64,000 nt of DNA from Rhynochetos jubatus (GCA_027574665.1 CM050676.1:2718157-2782156), one strand, 5' to 3'; counted from the first letter of the stretch, positions 1-10,790 are shown. The notes: generated by a model not told the origin, from the sequence alone. Made by a program: numbers and translations.

Positions 1-35
1 GCAGGAATTCAGTGCAGATGCTTTCCAACCTCTGT

Positions 36-110
36 TACGCTGGGTGTAAATCCAGCCCAGCTCTGCTGACAGGAGAGGAGTTGTGATTTACATCAGTGAA
101 AATGAGAGCA
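36..110 (+). repeat. Old interspersed repeat, GTGTAAAT/ATTTACA type, copy A
   Basis: The segment has a left arm GGTGTAAATCC and, about 40 bases on, a right arm GTGATTTACATCAGTGA followed by AATGAGAGCA. This arrangement (GTGTAAATC, a spacer, then GATTTACACCAG and a GAGAATCTGG-like tail) is familiar from abundant old repeats in bird, crocodile and turtle DNA. Four looser copies occur elsewhere in the window. I cannot assign the family by eye, and divergence is high. Confidence 0.4.
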
Positions 111-493
111 AAATTCATTGGAATTAGCCCTCTGAGATAATTTGATCTGATCATTAGGGATGGGTAATTAGAAGCATTTGAGCCTGCAGCCACACACACA
201 AAGAACCATCCCGAGTTCAGCAGAACTCAGCCTAACTTCAGATCACCATTTTCACGTTATTATTTTCCAGTCGTACTTTGCTGGGCTCCTTCCAGGACAC
301 TCCCACCCCTCCCAGCAACGCACACTTTATGGCACTTTTCCTTTGAGAACTGCAGGTCCCAGGAGTGTTAAACCCCAAGACCTGTTCCTATGAGATCAGC
401 AGCTCTGCAAACTCAAGGACTTTGGAAAAATTGGAGTGGATCCAGGTTCAAGGGAACTTAACATAGATGTGACAAGGGCTCCCTGGTGCTACA

Positions 494-532
494 GGAATAA
501 ATAATAATTAATAATAATTAATCACTTAATGA
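494..532. repeat. AT-rich AAT/TAAT simple repeat
   Basis: A short run built from AATAAT and AATTAAT units ends in ATCACTTAATG. It is low-complexity sequence that also provides several homeodomain-type TAAT cores. Nothing suggests it is part of a larger element. Confidence 0.6.
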
Positions 533-660
533 CGAGGCTCCCTGATCAGTCATGATCACAATTTCATGGCTGATATCACCATGCTTTGAGACAGATACTG
601 CGGGCTTGACCTTTCCTCCTCACCAGCTTTATGCTGTTATAATTTTGTTAAGCCAAATGC

Positions 661-712
661 TCAGCTTGTGTAAATCAGCACAGCTAGAGAGACTTCTGAT
701 TTATGCCAGTAC
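661..712 (+). repeat. Old interspersed repeat, GTGTAAAT type, copy B
   Basis: TTGTGTAAATCAGCACAGCT is followed by CTTCTGATTTATGCCAGTA, with the same arm order as the copy at 36-110. The two lie 600 bases apart in the same orientation. The rest of 111-1256 shows no gene or further recognisable element. Confidence 0.45.
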
Positions 713-1259
713 AGGAAGGGAATCATATCCTCTACATATTTTACCAGCCTAACAACCTAACACATAGCAAGGCAGAGAGTAAAATACAGAGTAGGACTCT
801 CTTTTTCCTTAAACTGCTGTCTCTCCCCTGCAGAGAGGAAAATAAAATCAGCTTTCAGGCTTCTAGGTATGATTGCTTCAGGGTCAGGAAGGGGAAACTC
901 ATTCTGTCTCCCCTCCCATGCAGTCGGTATTCTCCTCCTTCAACATATCACATGGCAGCTGAATTAGTACTACACTGCCTAATTACATTTGATCACCTCC
1001 GAAACATCAGATTTCAGGCAGTAAAAGAGGGACTGCGCATTTGTAGCTGCAGCCCAAATCCTACCCGACTTTCTAGGGGAAAAAGAATAGGAGAGAAACA
1101 CTCCTCCCACCCCCAGAAGATCTTTTAATATTCCTTTCTTCCTCCCCCTGTGGCTCTTTTCACTTTTCCAGAAGCTGCAGAAGACTGCCTCCCTGATTGA
1201 AGTGAACTCCCTCTTAAGGCTTTCGCTCTTTAACAGACTCGAGATGTTCTGGCCCAGTG

Positions 1260-1760
1260 CTCTGCTGTGTGGGCACCCTCCCCACTCCTGATGTTCTTAT
1301 TATCCTCATTGTCATCGGCCTGAGTCATTTTGTGCCCCTTTTGTTACGCTCCCTGGAACGGCCTGTGATAAAGACACTTCTAGCATTGTTACTGCTTTTG
1401 CAAAGTTCTTTTTATTCCTTCTACAGCCAAACAATAATCTAAGGAGCCATATTGGAGGTAACGTATTAGAAAGTGCCTGCTTTATTATCAGCACAATATG
1501 GGCCTGTAATCTGATAATGATAAAAATCTGCCCCTTTGCTTTGGCTCTTATCATTTAATTGGAGCGAAGGAGCACATTCGTTTGTTAATAATTTTATAAT
1601 TGGTACTATCTGCCGAGACCCATCAAAGGAACCGTGCACAACAACCGCTTTCAGTACAAACCATCTCCCTGATAAAATGAGCTTCATGGCATTTAAATGT
1701 CCCTGTTATTGTTTGCAGTGCAAGGGTGCCTTGCACAGCCCACCTATAGCACCTTAGCTC
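1260..1760. promoter_or_regulatory. Candidate enhancer, GATA-rich AT island
   Basis: This AT-rich block holds seven WGATAR sites in 310 bases: TGATAA at 1366-1371, TTATCA at 1485-1490, TGATAA at 1512-1517 and 1518-1523, TTATCA at 1548-1553, CTATCT at 1606-1611 and TGATAA at 1670-1675. It also has TTAATAATT-type homeodomain cores. By chance about one such site per 500 bases is expected at even composition, somewhat more at this composition. Clustered GATA sites are typical of GATA-factor enhancers. No transcript or coding signal is visible. Conservation was not tested, so function is inferred. Confidence 0.4.
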
Positions 1761-3589
1761 GGCACTAACCCCCGCCTTTGCATGCTCCCCCAGCCTACAC
1801 ACGGGCCCCGCTGCTGCTTCCAGGGGAGCTGGTGGCTTTTGCGATCCCTTCTGTTCTGGTTTAACTAGACATCCCAATATTTTGACAACGCAGGGATGTG
1901 TCTCTTCACACTTGTATCTCCATGCGGCTCCCAGCCCAACTCACCTGAGGCATCTCATCTCTCGCTCCACCATCTGCTTGTGAGCAGAGAGAAAGCAGAG
2001 ACAGCTGGATCCGCGCAGGGTGTGAAGGGAAGCACACACCAAAGGGTTTGTTTCCCCCAGCAATGAAAACACTAAGGATGTGTCTACACTGACAGTCAAG
2101 AAGGAGCCAAATCTGTTCTTAAATCCAGAGCCACGCTGTTCTCACCAGGGCTTAGCCCCATCACTGAGCTCTGTGGAGACGAGGTGCAGCTGAGTTCCTC
2201 ACCTCTGTGCCAATGGTAATGCAGTGGATTAGCCCTGAGCTGCTACAGCCCAATCCACCAAGCGCTGGCCTACGCTTGGCAGCTCTTCCCCACAGCATGG
2301 GCGCTTTGGCTGCGGCTATAAATATAGCAAAGCAAAACAAACAGGTCACAGATTGGTCTTTTGCCTAAGGGTAAATAGCATGGTTTGGCTAGTTGCCATA
2401 TAGCTGAATTCCTCTTTTTCCCCAAAAGCCCTCATCACTGCCGCAGCCAGAGCATCTATTGGGATGAGTCCCTGTATTCTGCCCACGTGTCATCTGGGAC
2501 GGTGGCATTCGGACTAGCCAAAACGATGCCAGGGAGTGCGCTAGCAATGAGATTTTCTGGGCAAGTGAAGACACTGGGCACCCTGCACTGGCTACAGCCA
2601 GCTCCCTCACAAGTCCCCAGGGCTCCGGAGCTGCCTTAGCTGCAGGGCGGACAGTCCCCTGTCAGCAGCACGGCACGTGATGGCTAACCTGCTGCAAACA
2701 TCCCCAGTGCAAACACGTTCCAGTAAACTGTTGCTCTTGTAGTGCTGTTTGCATTAAGGCACAGAGAGCAGGCATTTTAACAATTACATGTTTGTTTAAG
2801 TATCAGCTGACAGAAGAGTAACCAGAGCCTAACAAGAGCTGCTCCTGTCTTGAGCTGCCCTTGGCGAGGCACGGGCCATCCTGCCTTCCTCCTCCCGGTC
2901 CTGCACCCTGTGCAGCACACCTCTGCGAACCATCTCCTGCTCCAATGTAAGCAAAGCAAAAACTAGGAAAAGAATCATAATAAAAGAGAAAGCTGAGGCC
3001 GACACATTCGCTTGACAGACGTAAGTGTTGAAGAGAACCAGCCGAACTCATCAAATAAGAGGTATAAACCCTGCATCTGCCACGTAAGTGTAGTGCCCCA
3101 ATAGCAGCACAGGGCACAGTTTTGCAGCAGAGCTTGCTCTGCGTACGGGTAGGCAACGATGGCACAGTGAGAGATGCGTTTTAGAGCATCAGACTGCTGT
3201 TGGAGACATTAACATTTCACCTGAAGTCTGGTTGCAAGTCCTGCCCACTACACTGATATTTATGAACCCAGAAGTTGTCACTGTGAGCAAATGACTAAGC
3301 AGCACTTCAAAAAACCATCATCCTCCCAGGCTACGACTTCTCTTTACCGAGCAGAAGAACTGAGGCAAGCAGAAATCAGGGCTAATTCTTTTAAAAGGGG
3401 TTACCAACACCAGGCACCAGGATTTCTGCAAGATCCCTTCTGGAAACAACGCCCCTTCACCTCCCAAGAGAGGAACAGCACGAGGCAGCTGCAGAGATGA
3501 GGGCAGGATGTACGAATCTTTGGCAACATGCTCTTTTGCAGACCTATTTTAGGGCAAGATCTGATGCTGTGCTGTGGAAGATTTGTAGG
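1761..3589. other. No recognisable feature
   Basis: Mixed-composition non-coding sequence. Short open frames on both strands (up to 120 codons on the minus strand at 2803-3165) lack domains and look like chance. I see no repeat or motif cluster here. Confidence 0.6.
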
Positions 3590-3590
3590 A

Positions 3591-3745
3591 ATTTTCTGGT
3601 GCTTTCCAGGAATTCCTGGGTCTACAAGTTCTCAGGGATTTCCCAGCTGGGAATCTTCCCAGCACTTCCTCTGAATTTTCTAGGTTTTAATAGGAATTTC
3701 TTGATCAAAAAGGGTTCCATGCCCAAGATTTCCTGGAAATCTCTG
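3591..3745. promoter_or_regulatory. Palindromic STAT-like and kappaB-like motif cluster
   Basis: Contains TTCCAGGAA at 3604-3612 and TTCCTGGAA at 3730-3738, both matching the STAT core TTCNNNGAA. Between them is GGGATTTCCC at 3635-3644, a perfect kappaB decamer. The first STAT-like site sits in a perfect 14-base palindrome (3606-3619); the second has 7-base arms (3727-3741). GGAATTT/TTTCC words recur through the segment, so it could instead be a decayed minisatellite. Regulatory function is inferred. Confidence 0.3.
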
Positions 3746-3864
3746 AAATCCCACAGTTCAGTAGTCTGTCATTAAAATGATTTGGACAGAAGCTGAGAGA
3801 AGAAGTTATCACAGGCTCCCCCGCTGCCAGCACCTTCCCAACACTCTGGTGTGTTTATGCGTCA

Positions 3865-4012
3865 CCCAGGGATTGAAAAAAAATTAACAAAACTGATTAA
3901 ATTTAAATTTGACCTTAGCACATCTGGATGGGTCTATTAAGGCATCAATCTAAGGGAGAGCAAAAAAAAAAAAAAATTGATCTTTAATAACCCTTAACAG
4001 CAGCTCTGCATC
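3865..4012. promoter_or_regulatory. AT-rich island with A15 tract; weak enhancer candidate
   Basis: The block includes AAATTTAAATTT, TTAACAAAACTGATTAA and a run of 15 A at 3962-3976, followed by TTGATCTTTAATAA. I found no target-site duplication around the A-run and no processed-gene sequence before it, so a retrocopy tail is unlikely. It may be a conserved AT island, but this cannot be shown here. Confidence 0.22.
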
Positions 4013-4110
4013 TACCACCTGTGCTTGCATGGAAGGCAGCATGAAGGGAAAGGAGGAAAAAACCCACAGGCTTCGTCTGCCAGATGTCAAGTGGCTGCCA
4101 GAGTCTGAAG

Positions 4111-4182
4111 GGGACATCAGGCTGCCTCGTGCTGTCCTCGGTGTCCAGAGGGGACATCAGGCCACCTCGTGCTGCCCTCAGT
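4111..4182. repeat. Tandem duplication, 40-bp period, two copies
   Basis: GGGACATCAGG starts at 4111 and again at 4151, and about 29 of the first 32 bases match, including CCTCGTGCTG. The second half of the 40-base unit has diverged. It is a small local duplication in otherwise featureless sequence (4013-4540). Confidence 0.75.
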
Positions 4183-4539
4183 TGTGGCTGGCTTGGGACC
4201 CGCCACACAATTCTGGTTCCCAGGCCAGGTCTGCCCCAGGCACAGAGATGCCCCCGACTCTGCTCTGCAGCTTGGGAGTACATGTGAGGCTGGGAAATCT
4301 GAGGGTGCAAGTCCTTCGCGGGGATTCTCTGCCCTGCCCCACCACCCCTAGGTGAAACAGGGAGGGAAACTCTGGTCCATCTGTGCACAAATCCTTGTGC
4401 CAGAGAAACCACAGCCTAGGAACCATTTTAGCCCGTATGGCTGTTCATCTCTCTCCTCCACCTTTACATCCCTCAGCCCTGTCAGGGGACTCAGATTTTT
4501 TTTTATATCCCAGAAAAAGCAGCGGCTTGACATGAGCAA

Positions 4540-4690
4540 TGATGATCGTTTGATATAGCAAGGATGAGAGACTAATTAAAACCCAGAGCTTTATGATTTC
4601 ATTCGGCTCCTGCAAGATCTGGCTGTCTAGGATTATTTATGTGAGTTTTAAGTGTTTTATGCAAATTCTAGTGCTTGTGAAAGGTCCTGG
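4540..4690. promoter_or_regulatory. Candidate regulatory island with octamer site
   Basis: AT-rich segment with ACTAATTAAAA, GGATTATTTATG and a perfect POU-factor octamer ATGCAAAT at 4659-4666. The composition differs from the GC-richer flanks. Octamer plus homeodomain cores is a common enhancer makeup, but function is inferred. Confidence 0.25.
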
Positions 4691-5039
4691 ATTCCCCAGC
4701 ACGGAGAGGAAAGTACTCTGTTTATTCACAGGACTGTCACAAGCAGCAGAGGACCTGGCCCAAGCTCTGGAGGGATTCTGGAGGATTCAGCTGGGCTGTG
4801 TAAGGTGCTGTTGCTTTGACACTGATTTCCACCCATATCAGTGCACTGGGACTACACACAGAGACCAAATGAAGGCCCTGGAACTCACGTGTATTTAGCC
4901 AAAGCAGCTGAAATACTTATTGCTCCCACCTGCAGGGTCTGGAAGCTCTTTGCCAGGAACCCTCAAAGCTGGCAGGGCAGAAAGCGTGATGCCCTGCATG
5001 GGAGTCAGAGCTGGGCCTGCACCAAAGGTTTCCACTGGC

Positions 5040-5130
5040 TTTAATGCATCAATCAAAAGCCTGATTGAAATTAAAACTAAGGCTCAGATTTTGTAATTTC
5101 ATCTGCTTTCTCAGTGATGTGACAAAAATG
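5040..5130. promoter_or_regulatory. Inverted PBX/HOX-type motif pair
   Basis: TCAATCA at 5049-5055 is the exact inverse of TGATTGA at 5062-5068, with a 6-base spacer. TGATTGA resembles PBX/HOX half sites. ATTAAAAC and AATTTCAT follow. The inverted pair could hold a dimer or simply be a short hairpin. Confidence 0.22.
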
Positions 5131-5691
5131 GGAGAGAACACAATGATACCTGGAAAGAAGCGGAGAGGCTGTGAACAAGGCAACAGCCTTTGGAGCAGAG
5201 AGGGTCTTTTCAGCCTGTGTTGGTAATGCACCGGGCTCTCCCAAGGGCACAGGCCAAACTGTGCTGGATTCCCTCGCCTTCAAACCGTTGGACTTGCCTT
5301 TGTTGTCTGCAGGGACAGTCCCAACTCCCAGCCTTCGCTCTCCTAGCATCGCAGAGAGCTCGGCCATCTTCTTGTGTGTGTGTGGCCCCAAAGGCACCCA
5401 CAGTACCCTGTCACGTCTGTTGGCCAACACAAAACACCCGCAGGGGCAGGGACATCTCCCCTTGCCGAATGCAGACGCAGTAGCAGGGACTTCCTTAACA
5501 ATTTGATAGAGACTTTCGATGAATCAGTCATTCTGCACCTCCTGGAGCAGAGCCCAGTGTGCAGACAACCCCCCTGCCCCAGTGCTGGACTGGAAGGCTG
5601 GGCCCTGCCCACCAAACCTCCCGGTAAATGTCCAAGACAAATGGAGAAGCAGAAATAACCCACAAGCTCTAGCACCACCTAATCAATTACT

Positions 5692-5798
5692 CCCAACTGT
5701 TTCCTTTCTTTAAAAATAGACACAATATTTCCTTTCCTCCCTACTTCCCAGGGCACTTCAAAGGATTAATTAATATTGGATACACGTTTGGGTCTGAC
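5692..5798 (+). repeat. MIR-like SINE relic, sense
   Basis: The run reads CAACTGTTTCCTTTCTTTAA, then AATAGACACAATA, CTACTTCCCAGGGC, and AGGATTAATTAATATTGGAT. This follows the MIR core order CAGTTTCC..TGTAAAATGGGGATAATA..CTACCTC..AGGG..AGGATTAAATGAGTTAATACA. It is one of the longer MIR matches in the window and is heavily diverged. Confidence 0.6.
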
Positions 5799-5800
5799 AC

Positions 5801-7735
5801 ACTTTATAAACAGTTAGTATTAATCAGATTGGAATTGATCAGCTCTGGCGTAGCGCAGCCCTTGTCAGCCACTCTCACATCTCAGTGCTGATTGCCGATG
5901 TTGTGAGACATGACTGTGCTGCATCTCCTGACCATCAGGACAGTCTACCGCTGCCTCCTAGACCACTACAGCATTTCCCTACCGCTCCACACCATGGGGT
6001 ATGCACAAACCCATGGGAAGCGCAGCCCTGAGATCCTCCAACCTAAGCAGAAAAAAGGGTGGGCAGAGGATTTACATGAAATATCCCCTGTGAGGCAGCA
6101 GTGTCTGTGTCACCAGCCTTGTGTCCATGGCTGCCGTTCAGCCCTGTCCTCCATGCCAATCTTTGTCCAGCTTTGCCTTCTCACTATTGTCTGCTTCCCA
6201 TCTGTATCACAGCCTGCAGCCTGCCCTTTGCCCATCTTTTTCTGCACTATGGTTAAACCCTGGGATCAAGAAACAGGAATACTGGATGGATCACAATGAA
6301 TTTGGAGATTGCAGTCAAGAACTGGCCAGAGCAGACCCCTCTCTCAGCTGAGAGATGTGTTGTTCTGTTGCTCACCTCCTGTTCTTTGTTGTTTGACACT
6401 CGGTGTCAATCAGCCTTCAACTCAGATGTCAATAAAAGCTGCTTTTCTGACTGCAAGGTCTCTGCTACGCATGGGGTTTGGGATTGCCGAGCTGTTCACC
6501 AGGGCCTGCGTGTCTTGTTTACCCCTTGGGTGATGGAACATAACAGGCTCCTCTGAAAGGCAGCTCTACAACTGTTTCCCATTTGGAGGATACACTGCAG
6601 AATCCTCCGCCTGGGACGTGGGAGCACGATGATCTCCTGTGCCCGGGGTGCGAGCGGTGAGCACTCCAAGGAGCAGCTCCCTTGCCGTGAGCACTCCAAG
6701 GAGCAGCTCACCTGCCATCACATCAAGCAGTTCACAACAGTGCTCTGAATCAAGGAGGGGCAGGATCAGTCCCTCTGAGGGGAAATGAGCTTGTGCCAAG
6801 GTCAGTGTTCAGGGTGGAAGGATGCAGACTGCCTGCTCTCCACCAGTGCTGGAGGGGCCCGGTGGGATGCTTTGCTTGCAGAGGACTGATGCTGTTTTGC
6901 CCTGCGTGCTGGCAGGGATCTGGTAAAAGCCATTGCTTGGCAGTTCTGTTGTGCGGTTCATCTTGCAACAAGTTAGTAATAGGAAAAAGTAAGTGAGGTG
7001 CCAGAGTAGTGAGGTAGGAACTGGGACCTATTTACCCCACTTTCCCCTGCAGTAAGAGAGAACAAGCTGACTTTCCCCGGCTATAGATAGACCAAGGCAT
7101 GTCCTATATCCTGCCTGCAGAGCCAAGTGGTGCTGGCTCAGCATTAGCCTGGCCATCCTCCAGAATTGGATTTCCAATTAATAGCGTCGACTCATCACGG
7201 AGAAGAGGCAGCTCAGGTCTTAGTTGAAGGTCAAGGAACTTCAGGCAGATTTACACACCACCTAAGTTCCCAAGTCACCTGTGGCACACAGCAAAGACTC
7301 CAAGCCCAGTGCATGAGCCTCTTGTCCAAGGGTGACAGGCGGCTTCTAGATGAGCTCAAGGTGGCTGATCCTAAACCCAGCAGCACTGCAGATTCAGGGA
7401 GAGGGAGACCGAGAGCCCCCACTGGCAGCCACTGGGCTGGAAGGGCATCTTCCCCTTCAGCCAACAATACACACACCACCTGGACTGTGGGTGAAAAGAG
7501 CTGTAGTAGCATTTGGATAAGCTTAAGGAGACTCCGCTCACCCCAAACCTTCCCTCCCTCCATGCTGAAGGGTTAAGACCACCGAGATGCCCTCAGGCTG
7601 ATCCTCATATGGGATGGAGCCTTGGAAACAGGCACACAGCAGAAACCAGCACCTTACAGCCATCGTTTGCATTTCGAAGCATTTTCCATTCTCCTGCTTG
7701 GGCAAAGGTTCAAGATTTGAGGTTGGAAGGGAGAA
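5801..7735. other. No gene seen; one small tandem duplication
   Basis: Apart from the 30-bp duplication at 6654-6716 this stretch has only chance open frames. The 110-codon minus-strand frame at 7231-7563 is leucine-rich but has no recognisable domain or splice context. Confidence 0.6.
6654..6716. repeat. Tandem duplication, 30-bp period, two copies
   Basis: GCACTCCAAGGAGCAGCTC begins at 6661 and is repeated exactly from 6691. The GCSGTGA before each copy also matches. High identity points to a recent duplication, and copy number may vary between individuals. Confidence 0.85.
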
Positions 7736-8149
7736 GGGGGAGGAGAAGATATTTTATTTATAACTGCACATTCATTTGATTAAGAGCTGTTTCTGAAAGA
7801 TTTGCCTGAAACAATATGAAGGGAAGGGGTGGGGCAGTGGGGAGAGAAATCATGCACTACACTTTAATCCAAGCAGCATTGCAGAGGGTTGGGAAACGGC
7901 TGGCTCTCTACCCAGCCCTTCTGAAGCAGCTGAGCAGAGCTCATTTCCGACTGAAAGAGACAGCAGTTCCTGGAAGATGCTCTCTTTCCTTGGAGTAAGG
8001 AGTCTCTGTTCTGGACAGATGGGATTCCTTAAATAACAGTTTCATTCCAGGGATGGAGTAGGGTTAAGTTTCCAATGAAAGGATCAAAAGTCCATCTACG
8101 GGGACTCACCAGACCATCTCCTCCTCTCCCTGAGGGTGCTGCAGCTTGG

Positions 8150-8700
8150 CAGGACAGTATAATCACCTTATCAGTATTTTCCCATCATATAAATTCACAC
8201 ATAAAAAAATCAATTAACTACCAGTATTGTTGATTATAAATCAACTATTTACATAATTAATTACTATATCTTTAATAAATGGTATGCGGGAGAGGAAGCT
8301 GGCAAAATATAGCCTTCTTTTGCCATCATCAATTATTTGGAAGGGAAGGCAATTACACTAAATCTTTCTTCCACCTAGCTCTCTTGTCAAGGGAAATCTC
8401 TCCCCCTCCTTCATTCGATTCAGAGCCTGGAACTGGGCCTCCAACATCACATTACTAAATTGCTTAAGCAGCATTTTAAATAACAAAAAGGGATATCATT
8501 TAATTTTTTTTGAAACATGAAAATCAATAAGCTGTCCTTCAGCTTCCCTGAGTGACTGGCTAGTGCTGTCTCTCTCCAAGCTAATTCAATTTTCAGCCTT
8601 ATTCGGAGCAACCAAGGCTTCAAAAAATAATCAGGCTGGTCTTACATGCCCATCTGGGACTTCGTTGAGGAATTCCTTTCATTGAATTAGATATCCTGTC
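8150..8700. promoter_or_regulatory. Candidate enhancer, large AT-rich homeodomain island
   Basis: About 550 bases of AT-rich sequence with TTATCA (8168-8173), a near-perfect palindrome GTTGATT-ATA-AATCAAC (8229-8245) and TAATTAATTA (8254-8263), then TCAATTATTTG, CATTTAATTTTTTTT and GAATTAGATATCC. It is clearly set off from its flanks. Long blocks of this kind in avian gene deserts are often conserved non-coding elements. Only composition and motifs support that here. Confidence 0.35.
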
Positions 8701-9187
8701 CCTTTTGAAAGGAGATGCATTCCTGTCATTCTTTGGAGACAGACCTTGATCAGTAATCCTTGCTGATATTTAAGGCTGCACTACGGGTTACAGCTCCTTG
8801 CATGCACGTCTGCAGTGACATGGACACCAACTACTGGTCTGTTGGCTTGGACTGCACGGGTGAGGATCTTTCCAAGGGTGGATGTCCATAAAGTGTTGAT
8901 GGATGGTTTCTACCTGGAAACTCTTCCCAGGTGGGTGGGAAGCACCTTTTATGAAGGGCAAGTGTCCAGACTAGGAGCCTGGTGGAGAAAGGGTCTTGCA
9001 AAGCAAGGAAGGTTGGCCCCAGGTGGGGAGGAAAGAATGGCAGCTGGGAGGTAGGACTGCATCCTCCTCTGCTGAATGCTCTGTGGGTGATTTCCAGACT
9101 GGAAAGATGCCTTCTCCTTAACGTAGCTGTGTAGCTGAAGTCACCAACTCCTGCCCATCTGCAGAGAGATTTGGCTACATGACTCTG

Positions 9188-9202
9188 CCAGCGGAGGGGA
9201 CC
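9188..9202 (+). promoter_or_regulatory. CTCF-like motif (weaker)
   Basis: CCAGCGGAGGGGACC matches 13 of 15 positions of the CTCF core CCANYAGRKGGCRSY, missing the A at position 6 and the C at position 12. It faces the better site at 15631-15645. A match of this quality can occur by chance. Confidence 0.2.
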
Positions 9203-9411
9203 GCCTGAGTGCTCCCTATTGCCAGAAAGCTCACGTCACCTTGCTCAGCATGCCAGGGAATGCACTGAGCTGTCAGCTGGGGCAGCAGAGGTACAGACAG
9301 GCACCCTGATCAGCCTCCTTCGCTCTTCTGGGCACTCCTGCCACAGCCGACTCTCCTCCCTATAAAAATGGTCTAGGTTGCCTTTTCTCTTGTGGTTTCT
9401 GAGCTGGTAAT

Positions 9412-9460
9412 TGCATCTCCCTCTGTGTCTGTAAAGCACCTAGCACAGCTCTAAATGCCA
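9412..9460 (+). repeat. MIR-like 3' fragment
   Basis: TGTCTGTAAAGCACCTAGCA followed by CAGCTCTAAATGCC resembles the 3' part of MIR (TGTAAAGCGCTTAGAACAGTGCCTGGCAC) and of related amniote SINE tails. It is short, and the family is uncertain. Confidence 0.45.
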
Positions 9461-10090
9461 CTGTATTATCAAAGACTAATCCTCCCTCATGAAAATCCCA
9501 ATCAACAAGGGAAAACACAAAAATACCTCCACTCTCCGCAGCCACTAGATCTGAAGAGCAAAACAGGAATTCAGAGCAAGTGTCCCTCCAGCCAAGCAGC
9601 CTGTCTCCAAGAGTGGCCAGCAGAGGATGCTTGGGGAAAGAATAAGGAACAAGCAGTGGAGCATGAATGTACATTATCTCAGCTCCCCATGAAATGAAGG
9701 CTTTCTGAGCTGCCCTTCATTCTGTTTGAGGACTGCATCTCCGTACCCCTGGGACTCACTCAAAGGGTCCAGATGTGACAGTAATGGGGGCTACACCAGT
9801 ACCAGAGCAGCGTTGGCAGAAAACAGGTCGTTTCTTTACAACAGCTTATAAGATTTTGTGGGAAATGATCACTCATTAGAGGTTTCACAGGAAAATGAAA
9901 CAGAAGTATAAATCTGCTCTGGAAATCTTGACGTCAGCTACAACATTAGGTCATACAGCACAGAGGGAGATCCCTATTCAATTCACTAAGATTATGGACT
10001 CATTCATCAGAATCCTACTAGTTTCATCTCATTACAGCCATCCACCCCAGAGCATAAGAGATGCTGTAGCCATTAACTGGATGACTAGCA

Positions 10091-10150
10091 CTGCCCCATT
10101 TTACAGATAAACTGGGATAGAAGACGAAGTTACAGTGACCTCCCCAAGGG
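10091..10150 (-). repeat. MIR-like SINE relic, antisense
   Basis: CTGCCCCATTTTACAGATAA, ACTGGGATAGAAGACGAAGT, and TGACCTCCCCAAGGG follow the reverse MIR core (CCCCATTTTACAGATGAGGAAACTGAGGCACAGAGAGGTTAAGT..TGACTTGCCCAAGG). The match is diverged but collinear over about 60 bases. Confidence 0.6.
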
Positions 10151-10319
10151 CAGATGCTGAGAACAGAAAAGCGGTGGCCCACTTCCTAGTTGCTTTATCC
10201 ACACGACTGATTTCTCCCTCAACACACACGCCTGTGTGTTTTCAGAAGAGTGTGCGTTTACACGGAGCCCAGTCACAACAGAGCAAATTCGAACATCCAC
10301 TGAACCACCATAAACAACA

Positions 10320-10790
10320 CTCGGTTTGAAACATTTTCTCCATCTTTCAGGATTATTGCAGCATCTGTTGATCACATTAAGTTGTAAGTGTGCTGTCTCC
10401 ATGGAGACTGCAGAGTCTCCCTGGGTTTCCAGTTACTGTATGTGGTTTCAACTGAAAGCAGAGTCACCCAATGAGTCAATCTCTGTTCCGTGTAATGAAG
10501 GGAAAGGATGTCACTGGGCTGATTGTTAGATATGTTGGATAATGAAGCTAGATTTATCATTATGCTTTCTTAAAGAGACATTGGTATGGAAGTGACACCT
10601 CAAATAGGTATTTGTGTAAGGCTTTGTTAGAAGACAGTTCTTAAAAGCAGTAGGCATCCTTCTTCCTTCAAGAGATCTCCATTCATCCATAGGGAAACTC
10701 TCCCCATGAATCTGCACAATAATTAATAAATAATCAGAAACTATCTTGTATAACAAGCAGCCACCGATAAAAGCCAGTCTTCAAGGGGAA
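10320..10790. promoter_or_regulatory. Weak enhancer candidate, AT-rich, with three-arm palindrome
   Basis: The stretch includes the palindrome at 10395-10420, TTAGATATGTTGGATAATG, GATTTATCATTATGC and ATAATTAATAAATAATC. The palindrome GTCTCCATGGAGAC (10395-10408) is followed by a second GTCTCC arm at 10415-10420, so the middle arm can pair with either side. Its outline loosely resembles an RFX X-box but fails several consensus positions. Confidence 0.22.

Larger units (their letters stand above)
8701..10320. other. Non-coding; MIR relics and a CTCF-like site
   Basis: No gene. This stretch holds the CTCF-like site at 9188-9202, a MIR-like fragment near 9412-9460 and another at 10091-10150. Open frames here (up to about 104 codons) have no domain. 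Confidence 0.55.

Noticed and set aside
1446..1456. SRF CArG box in CCATATTGG
   Set aside because: Only five A/T bases between CC and GG; the consensus needs six.
3962..3976. A15 as poly(A) tail of a processed pseudogene
   Set aside because: No polyadenylation signal at the right distance, no gene-like sequence upstream and no flanking target-site duplication.
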